Of a stretch of 64,000 nt of DNA, positions 18,308-28,381 are shown one piece after another. This stretch comes from Lachnospiraceae bacterium (GTDB lineage Bacteria > Bacillota > Clostridia > Lachnospirales > Lachnospiraceae): NCBI GenBank assembly GCA_028689585.1, contig JAQVCW010000003.1:119787-183786 (forward strand), given 5' to 3'. The position numbers and the translations under genes are program-made. How positions within the stretch are numbered: the stretch's first letter is position 1; the number at the start of each line of letters is the position of its first letter. The notes beneath the pieces were generated by a model. The model worked only from the letters and a program-made list of their open reading frames with translations. It did no database searches and was not told the DNA's origin.

Positions 18308-18336
18308 AAAATACCACATCCTTCCAGAAAAGTCAA
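18308..18336 (-). promoter_or_regulatory. Promoter of the riboswitch/P-type ATPase transcript
   Basis: TTGACT (18336-18331), 17 bp, TATTTT (18313-18308). It puts the transcript start within about 10 nt of the aptamer. Confidence 0.7.
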
Positions 18337-18360
18337 GGCCGTTTTCAATGTATGCAGCTC

Positions 18361-18425
18361 AATTAGTTACCGTTCAGCCTTGAAATAAGGGCGCTTTCCG
18401 GGCGGATGCCCCAGGTATGCCGCAA
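18361..18425. repeat. Half copy of the giant-hairpin element
   Basis: It contains GTTACCGTTCA and a block from GCTTTCCGGGCGG to GCCCCAGGTATGCC that matches one arm of the hairpin at 39607-39891. No opposite arm is present. Confidence 0.65.
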
Positions 18426-18436
18426 GGCATCTGTTA

Positions 18437-20203
18437 TCACCGGGCCCGGTTGAACATGGCATAGATTTCCTGCTTTCTTGGCATGGCAAGATTGGGCGCC
18501 GCCTCCTGATCCAGGAAAGAAAAAGACTGCTGCTCCAGCTTTTCCTGCAAACGTGTGACTGCCTCCTTCAATGTCATCTTTCCGTCTGCAAGCTGCCGCT
18601 GCGCATAGACGTACAGGCTGGCCAGCGTATTCATCTGTTCATGGTCCACAAGCTGCTCCACATAACGCAGATCAATCTCGTCATGATTGACAGAAATTCC
18701 ATCTTTTCCCGATGTTCTTGTCTTAACCCGGTCCGTCTTGTCAAACCCTTTTCTGGGATGGAGAATGCGCTCCTGACGTATAAAATCTGCTATCCCGATT
18801 TCCGAGGATTCTGGTGTCTCATTTTTCTGCAGTCCGAACTTTTCCGCTTCCTTCTGCGCGAATTCTGTAATATCCACCGGCTCATAATTTTTCATCTGCA
18901 GTATCACATCGGCTTTCGCAAAATAGGAGCCTGAACTTCCTGCCACCAATATGGTAGAAATGCCGCCCTGTTCATACAGGGGGCGAATCCGGTCCACAAA
19001 CGGCGTGATTGGTTCCGCCTCTTTCTGCACTACCCGCTGCATCAGTTCGTCCCGGATCATAAAGTTAGTTGCACTGGTATCTTCATCCATCAGCAGCACT
19101 CTGCTTCCTGCTTCTATACTCTCCATCACTCCTGCCGCCTGGGAAGTGCTTCCGCTGGCATCCTGAGTAGAAAAAGAAACGGTATCTTTTTTATTCGGCA
19201 GATCCTTAATAAACAGCGAAATATTCACCTGATCAATACTGCGCCCATCCTCCGCCCGGATTTTCATAGCGGAAGCATCGGTGATCACGTATTCCCTTCC
19301 ATCCCCCGCAATATGATTATAAATTCCTGTCTCCAGTGCCTTCAGCAGCGTAGATTTTCCATGGTAGCCTCCGCCCACGATGAGCGTAACACCCAGCGGA
19401 ATTCCCATTCCGGAAATCACCTTTCCATGTGGCAGCTCCATCGTCACCTCCAGGGTTTTGGGGGAAACAAACGGAATCGCCTGTTTCATCGGCCGGCTGG
19501 ATATCCCTGTCTCCCGGGGCAGAATAGAGCCGTTTGCCACAAAAGCTGCCAGCTTCCGCCGTTTCAGCTCTTCCCGGATAAATTGCTGCTGGTTTGCCAG
19601 CTCACTGATTTTCTGCAGTTTTTTCCCATCCAGGGAAGCATAATAAAATGCCTGTTTTACACACCTTGGAAGAAATTCAAATAAAATTTTCTCCAGTCCC
19701 TGTGCCTGAATGGTTCTTCCATTCGCCGGAAATCCGATTTCCATGCGGCAGACAATGGTTCCTGTTTTGGAGTCCATCTGGCATCCGCTGCGCTCCAGGA
19801 TCTCCTGGCCGCACCGGCTGACTGCGATCAGCCCGCTTTTTCCGGAACCCTTCACCTGAAAGGAATACCGCTCCAGTTGTCCCCCCATTGTTCGCAGCAA
19901 TTCATCCTGCAGCGCAATCCGTTTCCATTTTGTATCATATAATTCCTGTGGAAAACCGGCCTTTGCTCCCTCGATCACCACGGTGACTCTGGAAGGAGAT
20001 GCAAACGGATCCCCCTGTACATGATCAATAGACAGCGTATAATCGGAAAACTGATAGTTTCCCCTCAGATCCTTATAGGCCGGATAGCCCCTGTGATCGA
20101 TCCGTTCCAACTGGGCTCTCAGCTCACCGCTGCTGCCCCCCTGTGTTTTCATTCTGTCTGTATTTCTGAAACGTCTTCCTTCCGGACGATATTCTTCTCT
20201 CAT
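18437..20203 (-). CDS. Predicted ATPase of the ABC class (PF09818/COG3044)
   Basis: Cytosolic nucleotide-binding protein of unknown function, 588 aa. The core shows a variant Walker A GGGYHGKSTLL (near residue 275), a long insert containing ITDASAMKIRAEDGR, a Walker B LLMDEDTSATNFM (near 370), and an H-loop-like VAGSSGSYF. There are no membrane segments and no partner permease, so it is not a transporter subunit. GGAGG precedes ATG 20203 by 6 nt. It is a single gene, separated from ilvC by a bidirectional terminator. The family is widespread in Clostridia; a trypanosome relative (MRB1590) binds RNA, which is only a hint about function here. Confidence 0.9.
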   Translation of the reverse strand: MREEYRPEGRRFRNTDRMKTQGGSSGELRAQLERIDHRGYPAYKDLRGNYQFSDYTLSIDHVQGDPFASPSRVTVVIEGAKAGFPQELYDTKWKRIALQDELLRTMGGQLERYSFQVKGSGKSGLIAVSRCGQEILERSGCQMDSKTGTIVCRMEIGFPANGRTIQAQGLEKILFEFLPRCVKQAFYYASLDGKKLQKISELANQQQFIREELKRRKLAAFVANGSILPRETGISSRPMKQAIPFVSPKTLEVTMELPHGKVISGMGIPLGVTLIVGGGYHGKSTLLKALETGIYNHIAGDGREYVITDASAMKIRAEDGRSIDQVNISLFIKDLPNKKDTVSFSTQDASGSTSQAAGVMESIEAGSRVLLMDEDTSATNFMIRDELMQRVVQKEAEPITPFVDRIRPLYEQGGISTILVAGSSGSYFAKADVILQMKNYEPVDITEFAQKEAEKFGLQKNETPESSEIGIADFIRQERILHPRKGFDKTDRVKTRTSGKDGISVNHDEIDLRYVEQLVDHEQMNTLASLYVYAQRQLADGKMTLKEAVTRLQEKLEQQSFSFLDQEAAPNLAMPRKQEIYAMFNRAR

Positions 20204-20384
20204 GCTTTGCCTCCATCTTTGAACATCCGCTCATCTTATATTTGCTCTGTATTTTCACGGTTCCGTTCTCTTTTTTTCAACCGGTCTATTGCCGCCTTTA
20301 TTTTAACACTAATTTTGATTTTTTAATACAGAGTAATTGATGATTTTGAGAAAGCATCGACTAATTCGCAGAAAACCTCAGATA

Positions 20385-20434
20385 CAAAAAAGGCTGACAA
20401 AACACGAAAGCTTCGTGCTTTGCAGCCTTTTTTT
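20385..20434. terminator. Bidirectional terminator after ilvC
   Basis: AAAAAAGGCTG at one end and CAGCCTTTTTTT at the other enclose a palindrome CACGAAAGCTTCGTG. It serves ilvC on the minus strand. Confidence 0.85.
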
Positions 20435-20458
20435 GTTTATATAATTTCAGCTTCTGTC

Positions 20459-21586
<1,128 letters not shown>

Positions 21587-21603
21587 TCAAATTTATTTTA
21601 ACG

Positions 21604-21655
21604 TGAGTTGCAGTTCAGTCTTTTACTTGACGCACAACTTCCGGGCGGCTGCCCT
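21604..21655. repeat. Half copy of the giant-hairpin element
   Basis: The stretch TTGCAGTTCAG, TTTTACTTGA, GCACAACTTCCGGGCGGCTGCC matches the outer right arm of the hairpin at 39607-39891 (read in reverse complement) and ends at the 3' end of the GntR gene. Confidence 0.7.
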
Positions 21656-21661
21656 CCCCCG

Positions 21662-22381
21662 TCAGTCGGGATCCAGTTCTTCCGTCCAGGGAAGCTGCTC
21701 ATTCCATATGGCATGATGCAGATGAATGGTGACAGCACTTTTCAATGCGGATGCATCTCTGCGTTCCAGAAAGTTCATAATCATGATATGATCTTTATAC
21801 GCATCCTCTGCAATCACATCCAGATTAAAATTCAGCGCAAATGTGGTTTCTATGGTCTCTGTCAGCATGGGAATAAAACGGCTGAGAAATTCATTGTGGG
21901 ATGCCTTGAGGAATGCGCCATGAAAGGCACTTTCTGACGCAATTCGCTGTTTTCCCTCAGGATCAGCCATTAGCTGCCGCTGGCACTCTCTGCCCAGCTC
22001 CAGAATGTGAGCAATTTCCTCATCGCTGGCTCTTTTACAGGCCAGAACAGCCGCTTCCGGTTCAAAAATCATCCTGGCTTCATATAAATCGCGCAGCGTT
22101 ATTTTCATATCGGAAAATTCCTGCATATTCGCCGTGCTGTCTGCGTATTGGTTCAACTGCTCTGTCACAAATGTTCCGCGCCCCCGCTTCACGATCAGCA
22201 ATCCTTCCGAAGTCAAAATCCGGATTGCTTCCCTCAGCGTAGTTCTGCTGATTCCCAGATTTTCAGACAATTCGTTTTCATTCGGAAGCTTCTCCCCAAA
22301 CTGGTAGGTCTGTTTCGTCAAGATCAACTCCCGAATCGTGTCTGCGGTGCGCTGAGATAAGTTTTCCTGTTCTTTCCGCAT
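21662..22381 (-). CDS. GntR family transcriptional regulator, FadR subfamily (FCD domain)
   Basis: 239 aa. N-terminal winged helix (residues 10-75) with recognition segment ENLGISRTTLREAIRIL, then an all-helical FCD ligand domain (95-225). The FCD domain has acidic and histidine residues spaced as in metal-binding FadR-type sensors (E in LYEARMIFEPE, H in SAFHGAF, H in HLHHAIW). GAGG stands 7 nt before ATG 22381 and a -10 box TATAAT lies at 22446-22451. It is likely the repressor of ilvC through the paired operators 120-150 bp downstream of its stop. The effector is unknown; a hydroxy or keto acid would be typical of the family. Confidence 0.9.
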   Translation of the reverse strand: MRKEQENLSQRTADTIRELILTKQTYQFGEKLPNENELSENLGISRTTLREAIRILTSEGLLIVKRGRGTFVTEQLNQYADSTANMQEFSDMKITLRDLYEARMIFEPEAAVLACKRASDEEIAHILELGRECQRQLMADPEGKQRIASESAFHGAFLKASHNEFLSRFIPMLTETIETTFALNFNLDVIAEDAYKDHIMIMNFLERRDASALKSAVTIHLHHAIWNEQLPWTEELDPD

Positions 22382-22562
22382 TCCATTTCCTCATTTCTGC
22401 CTTGTCATTTCTGCCTTGTCATCTTTTCCTTACATGCATCTTTCTATTATACACGATAATCGGAAAAATCAAATCTTTTTTTATACGGCACTTTTTTATA
22501 TAGCAGCCGTTTCTCCCCGATTGAAGCGTTTTTTGCATATCAAAGCACCTGACGATATGAAG

Positions 22563-22604
22563 GCATAAAAATAAGACCGTACATTTAGCCACTCAATAAG
22601 GATG
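22563..22604. repeat. Left boundary inverted repeat of the acquired block
   Basis: CATAAAAATAAGACCG, 15 bases, AATAAGGATGT. The same two blocks occur inverted at 30181-30225. The rest of 22382-22625 shows only the GntR promoter and a direct repeat TTTCTGCCTTGTCA. Confidence 0.7.
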
Positions 22605-22625
22605 TTTACGAAAATCAAGAATTGT

Positions 22626-23360
22626 TTAGCGTGACAGCCGAACGATAGGCAATTTAGTCCACAGGTAAACAGCGTAAGCAATCATTATTACCGACTGAAT
22701 AACAATTAAGACAAGTTCTCTTGTCCCTTGAACTAACGAAATCCAATTTACAAAATCGAATAATGTATGCCATATTATGATAACGATAATGCTCTTTGTT
22801 GTGATGGCGATTTCAGCAGCTACAATACCGAATATAAATGCATTTAAAATACTCAGCAGGACCATCGGCAGACTGCTTCCCGAAAATGCTTGTGCAAAGT
22901 GTACTGCCGCAAAAAACACTGAAGTTAGGATTACCGTTTTCTTAACTGTAAAACAAGTTTCAAGCTCCTTTAATATAAGTCCTCTAAAATAAATTTCTTC
23001 GGATAATCCAATTGCAAAAGTGAAAAAGACTAAGGCGATAACAGCATGTATATCATGATTCGCACTAAAAAAGAGAAAACCTGCTTTTGAAGCAACAAGA
23101 GGCAAAAAATACAATACTATTTTTCCGCTGCCTTTTTCCATCCTTCTAAAACCGATTTGCCTTGGTGTTATGTGCAGTATCAGCATAAAGACAATAGGTA
23201 TCAACAAGGAAAGCATCATAAAAGCACCTTGTATTATGTATCCTTGTATCGTATCAATTTTATTGATTGCAATAATCACGCCAGATATTATAGGAAATAC
23301 TGTTAATGCAACTGCAAGCATCATAGAGCTAACCAATGATTTAGCTGCATGCTTCTTCAT
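22626..23360 (-). CDS. CPBP family intramembrane metalloprotease
   Basis: Polytopic membrane protein of the CAAX-protease/bacteriocin-processing family (Abi), 244 aa with about seven TM segments. It carries the family motifs: EEIYFRG (EExxxR, near residue 135), FAAVHFAQ (FxxxH, near 165) and IWHTLFDFVNW near 210, which supply the metal ligands and the glutamate base. ATG 23360 has GGAAG 7 nt upstream; the ORF can be extended to 23444 but without a ribosome site. Low GC compared with its neighbours. Possible roles are self-immunity to a peptide or membrane protein processing, neither of which can be read here. First gene inside the acquired block. Confidence 0.85.
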   Translation of the reverse strand: MKKHAAKSLVSSMMLAVALTVFPIISGVIIAINKIDTIQGYIIQGAFMMLSLLIPIVFMLILHITPRQIGFRRMEKGSGKIVLYFLPLVASKAGFLFFSANHDIHAVIALVFFTFAIGLSEEIYFRGLILKELETCFTVKKTVILTSVFFAAVHFAQAFSGSSLPMVLLSILNAFIFGIVAAEIAITTKSIIVIIIWHTLFDFVNWISLVQGTRELVLIVIQSVIMIAYAVYLWTKLPIVRLSR

Positions 23361-23572
23361 TTTATCACTTCCTTTTTCACACCTTATTATATCAAATTTA
23401 CTCGTCCTGCACCTGCGTTCCAAATGCAGGAGATAATTTTCCATATCCAGTATAGCACATTTGCTGCCAACCTGTACAAGCGGTTTGATTTATGCTCGGC
23501 TAAATATCCGATTTTCTGCTGCTGCATGCTTTTTGAGCAGCCCAGTCTTTCGCAGCGCAGATACCGCATGGC

Positions 23573-24982
23573 TTACACCGGTCCTTGATACTTCCTATCT
23601 GCATCCATATTGATGGCACAGTCGCAGCATCGGCGCATCAGTTCCATGTCATGGGTGATGATAAGAATTGTCCTTTTTTGCTTTGCCTCAGATTGCAGAA
23701 CGTCTGCAATTATTTCCATATTTCCGCCGTCAAGACCGCTGGTAGGCTCATCAAAAATCAAGATGCTCCTGTCAGACAGAATGCCGCAGGCAATAGACAG
23801 CCTTTGTTTTTGCCCGCCGGATAAGCTTGCCGGGTGAACATCCTTGTATTCGTACAGGCCAAGCTGTTTCAGAAGCTGCCGGGCGCGGTCAATCCGTTCA
23901 GGGGAACGATCAGCGTTTAGCAGCAGTTCCTCCGTCACGCTGTTCGTAAAAAACTGCGTACCTGTATCGTTGGAGCTGTACCAAATCCGGCGGCGGCGCT
24001 GCTTCGCCGAATGTCGGGCGCCATCTATCTCAACAATACCGCCGCTCTCCCGCCACAGCCCCGCAAGCGTAAGCGCGAGGCTGGTCTTTCCAGCGCCGTT
24101 GTGACCGGTAAGTGCGGTGATCTGCCCAGGATAAAGAGAAAAATTGAAATCAACAAATATCTCGGTGCGTTTCCTCCTGCAGCAAAGGTTTTTTGTACAC
24201 AACGCCGCTGTGTTCCCACCGGGGGCGGATAGTTTGTTGATTTCTGCCTTTATCAGCTCTCGTAAACCGTCCGCCCTGCGTTGTTCGGATGAAATCCGAT
24301 TCATTTGGGCCGCCGTTCGCTCCCACCGGATGCTTCCATGATTGATATAGATGAACCGGTCGGCAATGCCGCTGAGCCATGATAACCGATGCTCTGCGAT
24401 GATGAGGGTGCATCCGTCGGCTTTAAGCTTTCTGAGTGCTGCTGCTAACCTCTCCGCTCCCTCATCGTCTAAATTAGAGGCAGGCTCATCACAGACATAT
24501 ATCGTGGGCGAGAGCGCATAGACGGAAGCAATCGCCACTCGCTGCTTTTCTCCGCTGGAGAGTACATCAAGGCTCTGATCTTGAAGCCGATTCAGGGAAA
24601 ACGCACTGATGGCGCCGTCTGTGCGGATGCGAATTTCACTCTTGGAAAGTCCGTAATTTTCACAGGCAAATGCCACTTCGCCCCGCAGCTCCGAAGAAAA
24701 GAACTGACTCTTGGGGTCTTGAAATACGCTTCCGATCTGCCTTCCTATCGCCCATCCTGGCAGCTCCCAAAGGGGCTGACCGTCTATCAGGATGCTTCCG
24801 GCTAAACTGCCGGGATACAAGTTTGGTGCAAGGCCGTTGATAAGCCGGGTAAGTGTGGTTTTCCCGCCGCCGGAGGGACCGGTCAGAACCACGCACTCGC
24901 CGTCACTGATGGTTAGGTCAATGCTCTGAACGCCCTTCTTGCAATCGGAATAAGTAAAGCATAGATTTTTTATCTCGATCAT
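23573..24982 (-). CDS. ECF transporter energizing ATPase, fused A-A' protein
   Basis: Cytosolic motor of an energy-coupling-factor importer, 469 aa with two complete ABC domains in one chain. Domain 1 has Walker A GPSGGGKTT, signature LSSGEKQR and Walker B IYVCDEPASNLD. Domain 2 has GHNGAGKTS, LSGGQKQR and ILIFDEPTSGLD. GGGAGG stands 7 nt before ATG 24982, and the ATGA overlap with the stop of ecfT shows translational coupling. The dedicated S component upstream is of the MptD/Trep_Strep type, so this is a group I ECF system with its own motor. Confidence 0.9.
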   Translation of the reverse strand: MIEIKNLCFTYSDCKKGVQSIDLTISDGECVVLTGPSGGGKTTLTRLINGLAPNLYPGSLAGSILIDGQPLWELPGWAIGRQIGSVFQDPKSQFFSSELRGEVAFACENYGLSKSEIRIRTDGAISAFSLNRLQDQSLDVLSSGEKQRVAIASVYALSPTIYVCDEPASNLDDEGAERLAAALRKLKADGCTLIIAEHRLSWLSGIADRFIYINHGSIRWERTAAQMNRISSEQRRADGLRELIKAEINKLSAPGGNTAALCTKNLCCRRKRTEIFVDFNFSLYPGQITALTGHNGAGKTSLALTLAGLWRESGGIVEIDGARHSAKQRRRRIWYSSNDTGTQFFTNSVTEELLLNADRSPERIDRARQLLKQLGLYEYKDVHPASLSGGQKQRLSIACGILSDRSILIFDEPTSGLDGGNMEIIADVLQSEAKQKRTILIITHDMELMRRCCDCAINMDADRKYQGPV

Positions 24983-25674
24983 AACCGCACACCTCCCACA
25001 AGCAGGAACGCTGCTGTGCCCACCGTCCAAAGTGTAAACCATAGCCCATCACGCCAATCTAACGCTTTTCCATAATAGCTGCCCCGCACACCGGGATAAT
25101 CAGCCCCCCGCGCCAATGCCGACACAGATAGCTGATCGGCAATCTGTAAGCACCGCAGTAATAGCGGCACGATCACATATTCACAAGAGGCTGCCGGATG
25201 ACAGAGCACCTGCCCCAATGCTGTTAACCTGCGGTTTCGCATGGAACGCACCACGCTTTTGAGCTCCGCCTTCATTGTGGGGAAAAAACGGAACATGACC
25301 AGCAGGCCCAGAATGATGGGCGTGGGCATGTGGATACGGGATAAAAATGCAGATAGCTCGCCGGGAGGGGTGGTGATAAGGTCCCACGCCACAATAAATA
25401 CCGGAGATAAATTCCAGAACATCAGCACATAAAACTCCGAGAAGATTACCATGTGCAGGTTGTGAAATCGGATTAGGTACAGTAACGCCGCCAAAAAGAT
25501 ATAGAATATTCCAAAGGAGCACAGGAGCCGCCGGTTCTTCTGTGTGGCGAGGTAAGCAAACCCTAACACAGAGAGAACACAGGTCAGCACTGTGTCGGAG
25601 GTCAGGGAAATGCCGATGATAGCGCAAAGAAGCGCCCAAAGTTTGACCGCAACCGCAAGATTTTTGCATTGCAT
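24979..25674 (-). CDS. ECF transporter transmembrane T component
   Basis: Inner-membrane coupling subunit, 231 aa. About five TM segments in the N-terminal part are followed by the cytosolic coupling helices; ALARGAD near residue 185 is the conserved Ala-Arg-Gly motif that docks on the ATPases. Its start overlaps the S-component stop (TGATG) and its stop overlaps the ATPase start (ATGA). Confidence 0.88.
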   Translation of the reverse strand: MQCKNLAVAVKLWALLCAIIGISLTSDTVLTCVLSVLGFAYLATQKNRRLLCSFGIFYIFLAALLYLIRFHNLHMVIFSEFYVLMFWNLSPVFIVAWDLITTPPGELSAFLSRIHMPTPIILGLLVMFRFFPTMKAELKSVVRSMRNRRLTALGQVLCHPAASCEYVIVPLLLRCLQIADQLSVSALARGADYPGVRGSYYGKALDWRDGLWFTLWTVGTAAFLLVGGVRL

Positions 25675-26273
25675 CAGAGTACGCCCGCCTTTTTAAAGTG
25701 TTTCTTGATTAGCCCGCTGCCGATCAAGCTTCCAACAAAGCCGCAGGCCGTGGTAAAGACAATGATGAATACCAGCCAACCGGGAGAAGTATAGTAGCTG
25801 ACAAAGGAATCGATGTAGCTTTGCTCCATACCGCTGGCGCGGGCAAAGGCTTCATAAGTATCCCAAAAGAACCAGATAGGAAGCAGGTTTACACCGTTAT
25901 ACAGAAGGCTGGCAGCCGTCCATGCGGCGGTCATTTTCTTTTTTGATTCCCAACCGTTTTTCCATAAAATGATCTCGCAGATAATTCCTGCCACGATATA
26001 ATACGGTAACAGATACCAGTTTCCCATAGCGAGAAACACAAGGCCGAGAATGGTCATATACGCAAGAGATACAAATCGCTTGTGCACGCGGCTCACCATG
26101 AGAAAATAGACCGGTGCGCACAGCAGCATCGTGAAGCCTACCGAGAGAACCATACTGACAAAATCGTTTGCCATACACACCATATTGACGACGAGTTGAA
26201 TGGCAATCAACAGCACTGTAAGAAGCGCCGTAGTAATAACATCCCGAACCGTCCACTTGTTTGACTTTTCCAT
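25674..26273 (-). CDS. ECF transporter S component, MptD/Trep_Strep family
   Basis: Substrate-binding membrane subunit, 199 aa with about six TM segments. The N-terminus (WTVRDVITTALLTVLL) and the order S-T-A next to a TetR gene match the MptD-type (Trep_Strep) S proteins common in Firmicutes. The substrate of this family is not established. In related operons two ABC exporter half-transporters stand between TetR and this gene; here only debris of them remains. Confidence 0.85.
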   Translation of the reverse strand: MEKSNKWTVRDVITTALLTVLLIAIQLVVNMVCMANDFVSMVLSVGFTMLLCAPVYFLMVSRVHKRFVSLAYMTILGLVFLAMGNWYLLPYYIVAGIICEIILWKNGWESKKKMTAAWTAASLLYNGVNLLPIWFFWDTYEAFARASGMEQSYIDSFVSYYTSPGWLVFIIVFTTACGFVGSLIGSGLIKKHFKKAGVL

Positions 26274-26355
26274 ATTAAGTACCTTCTTTCTTTGTGTTGT
26301 AAAAACTAAAATCGCAGAACCCGGCTCTGCATCCGATGGTTTTCGTCCTACCGCA

Positions 26356-27340
26356 TTAGACGCCTAAACCGCCTCCCATCCGCCAACCAATGGCCTGTTC
26401 CCGCACGCTGACAAAGCGTCGGTACAAACCTTCCTGTGCCATGAGTTCCTTGTGTTTGCCCTGCTGGACGATATTTCCCGCCTCCAATACGATAATTTGG
26501 TCGGCATTTCGCACAGTGGATAGGCGGTGAGCGATCATAATGACCGTTTTGTCCCTTGTCAGCGCTGTGATGGCCCTTTGCAGTTCTCGTTCATTCTCTG
26601 GGTCTACGCTGCCTCATCCAAAATGATGATTGGACCGTTTTTAAGTATCGCTCCGGCAATGGCGATGCGCTGGCGCTCGCCACCGGAGAGGCTGCCGCCC
26701 CCGTCACCCAGAATGGTGTCATATCCCTGGAATAAGGCAGAAATGAAGTCGTGACAGCTTGCCTGCTTTGCGGCAGAAATGACTTCCGCATCTGTTGCCC
26801 CAGGTCTGCCAATTCGGATGTTTTCATGAACGGATAAGTGGAACAAAAAAGTGTCCTGAGATACATAGCTTATCGTCTCCATGACCTGGGAGAGCGGCAG
26901 CTCACGCACATCCACGCCGCCTATTCTAACCGCACCGCTCTTTGCTTCCCAAAAGGAAGCGATCAGCCGGGCGACCGTGGATTTGCCGGAACCGGAAGGT
27001 CCTACAATGGCGGTCATTCCTTTCGGCACAGCCTTAAAGCTGACGCCATGCAGCACTTCAGCGTCGCCGTACCCAAAACCTACATTTTCAAAAGATACTT
27101 GGCTGTTATCCAATTTGACCGGCTTGTGGGGGCGGTCAAGCTCTTCTTCCTCCAGAAGTCCGGAGATTTCTTTGACTGTGGAGCCTGCCATAGCCAGATT
27201 ATCTGTGTATTGCAGCGCCTGTATGAGCGGCTTCACAAGGCCAAGTGCCAAAATGATGCAGGTAATAAAGGCGGATGCCTCTATACTGCCGCTCATAAAA
27301 AGATAAGAACCCACATTCCGATGGGCGCCAGCTCGTAGTT
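26356..27340 (-). pseudogene. Broken ABC exporter half-transporter (TM-ATPase type)
   Basis: Residues of a type IV ABC exporter: the last TM helix, the ATPase domain with Walker A GPSGSGKST, Q-loop YVSQDTFLF, signature SLSGGERQRIAIA and Walker B IIILDEA. A frame change then occurs at about 26604-26612 (a few bases lost where DEATAS would be read) and the D-loop and H-loop continue in another frame (VDPENERELQ, MIAHRLSTV). Most of the transmembrane domain is missing at the 5' side. Not functional as written. Confidence 0.85.
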
Positions 27341-27570
27341 TTTATGACAGATTTTTACTACAATTTGTGATATTGCAAGATAAGGTATTACTCTTTTTTT
27401 GTTCCACTGTTTTTCTCCCTCCGTAATATGCTATCTGATGATGAGCAGGCCGATGCCTGTCTGTGCAGCCGCCAAAGCCGGAGCTGGGATAAACGGCCAT
27501 AACAGATTGTCATTTTTACTGCACTTAGTTTTTGGTTAGATTACACTAACCCATGTTGAAAAATTAAGGC
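27341..27570 (-). other. Debris between TetR and the broken ABC gene
   Basis: No intact gene. The minus strand shows a hydrophobic scrap (PAPALAAAQTGIGLLIIR, stop) and then GGAGGGAG followed by a GTG-started frame (VEQKKSNTLS) that looks like the start of a second exporter gene but stops after about 20 codons. It is consistent with a deletion that removed one ABC gene and the front of another. Confidence 0.5.
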
Positions 27571-28188
27571 TCATTTGAGCCTTAATAAACCATCCCAACC
27601 ACAGTTAAAGAAAGTGGCGAGTTCGTTTACATATCCGATAGCTTGTTTTCTGGTCATATCGTGTGCCACAGTTTCAAATACTCCTGTAAAGTAAGCGCTG
27701 GTAATCATATGGTGAAGATTATGACTGACGCTGCCTTCCACCTTACCGAGTTTCCGCAATTTTTCATAATACTGTTCTGTCTGTTTTACCTCCAGTTCCA
27801 CAAGCTCATGGATATAGTTTTCATATTTTGTCCCGCTTGCACAACACACCACAAGCTTAAAAGCATCAAAATTATCGTAGATATAATTGATAAAGCAGTT
27901 CAAATAATTCGTAGACAGCTCTCTGCTTTCTTCTTCCTTACCCGCAGGAATCAAATCATAATGAACATCCTGTGCTGCTTTGAATTGCTCCATCAGGCCG
28001 TCTGCAACATCAGATACAAGTGCATCAAACAGCGCAGCCTTATCCGGATAGTAGCCATAAAAGGCTCCCTGTGTAAAACCGGCTTCTTTTACAATCCCTC
28101 TGAGAGACGCATCTTTGAAGCCTTTTGAGAGAAATTCTTTTTTCCCAACCTCTAACATCTTTTTCTGGGTCTCTGTATATTCCGCCAT
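27571..28188 (-). CDS. TetR family transcriptional regulator
   Basis: 205 aa. N-terminal helix-turn-helix (residues 8-55: KKEFLSKGFKDASLRGIV, TQGAFYGYYPDKAALF) and a variable helical ligand domain. The ORF begins at 28233 but ATG 28188 fits the family start. Its leader holds a perfect 28-bp palindrome over the -10 box, so it is expected to repress itself and the downstream exporter/ECF genes. With the exporter gone, only the ECF genes remain as targets. Confidence 0.87.
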   Translation of the reverse strand: MAEYTETQKKMLEVGKKEFLSKGFKDASLRGIVKEAGFTQGAFYGYYPDKAALFDALVSDVADGLMEQFKAAQDVHYDLIPAGKEEESRELSTNYLNCFINYIYDNFDAFKLVVCCASGTKYENYIHELVELEVKQTEQYYEKLRKLGKVEGSVSHNLHHMITSAYFTGVFETVAHDMTRKQAIGYVNELATFFNCGWDGLLRLK

Positions 28189-28212
28189 ACTCTCACACGC
28201 CTTTCGTCGGAT

Positions 28213-28240
28213 TATATCAGTGATATATATCACTGATATA
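28213..28240. promoter_or_regulatory. Perfect 28-bp palindromic operator of the TetR gene
   Basis: TATATCAGTGATAT joined directly to its reverse complement. Confidence 0.85.
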
Positions 28241-28266
28241 ATAGCACGGTCAGCATATGCTTGTCA
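28237..28266 (-). promoter_or_regulatory. Promoter of the TetR gene
   Basis: TTGACA (28266-28261), 18 bp, TATTAT (28242-28237). The -10 box overlaps the operator. Confidence 0.7.
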
Positions 28267-28381
28267 ATAGCGTTTTATAAAAAGATACATTTTTTGAAAT
28301 CGCTGCCGAAACTGCCCTTTTGAATTTTTGTGGGATAGTCTCATTCCTCCGCAGCGAGAGCATGAGGGAAAGAAGTTTCTT

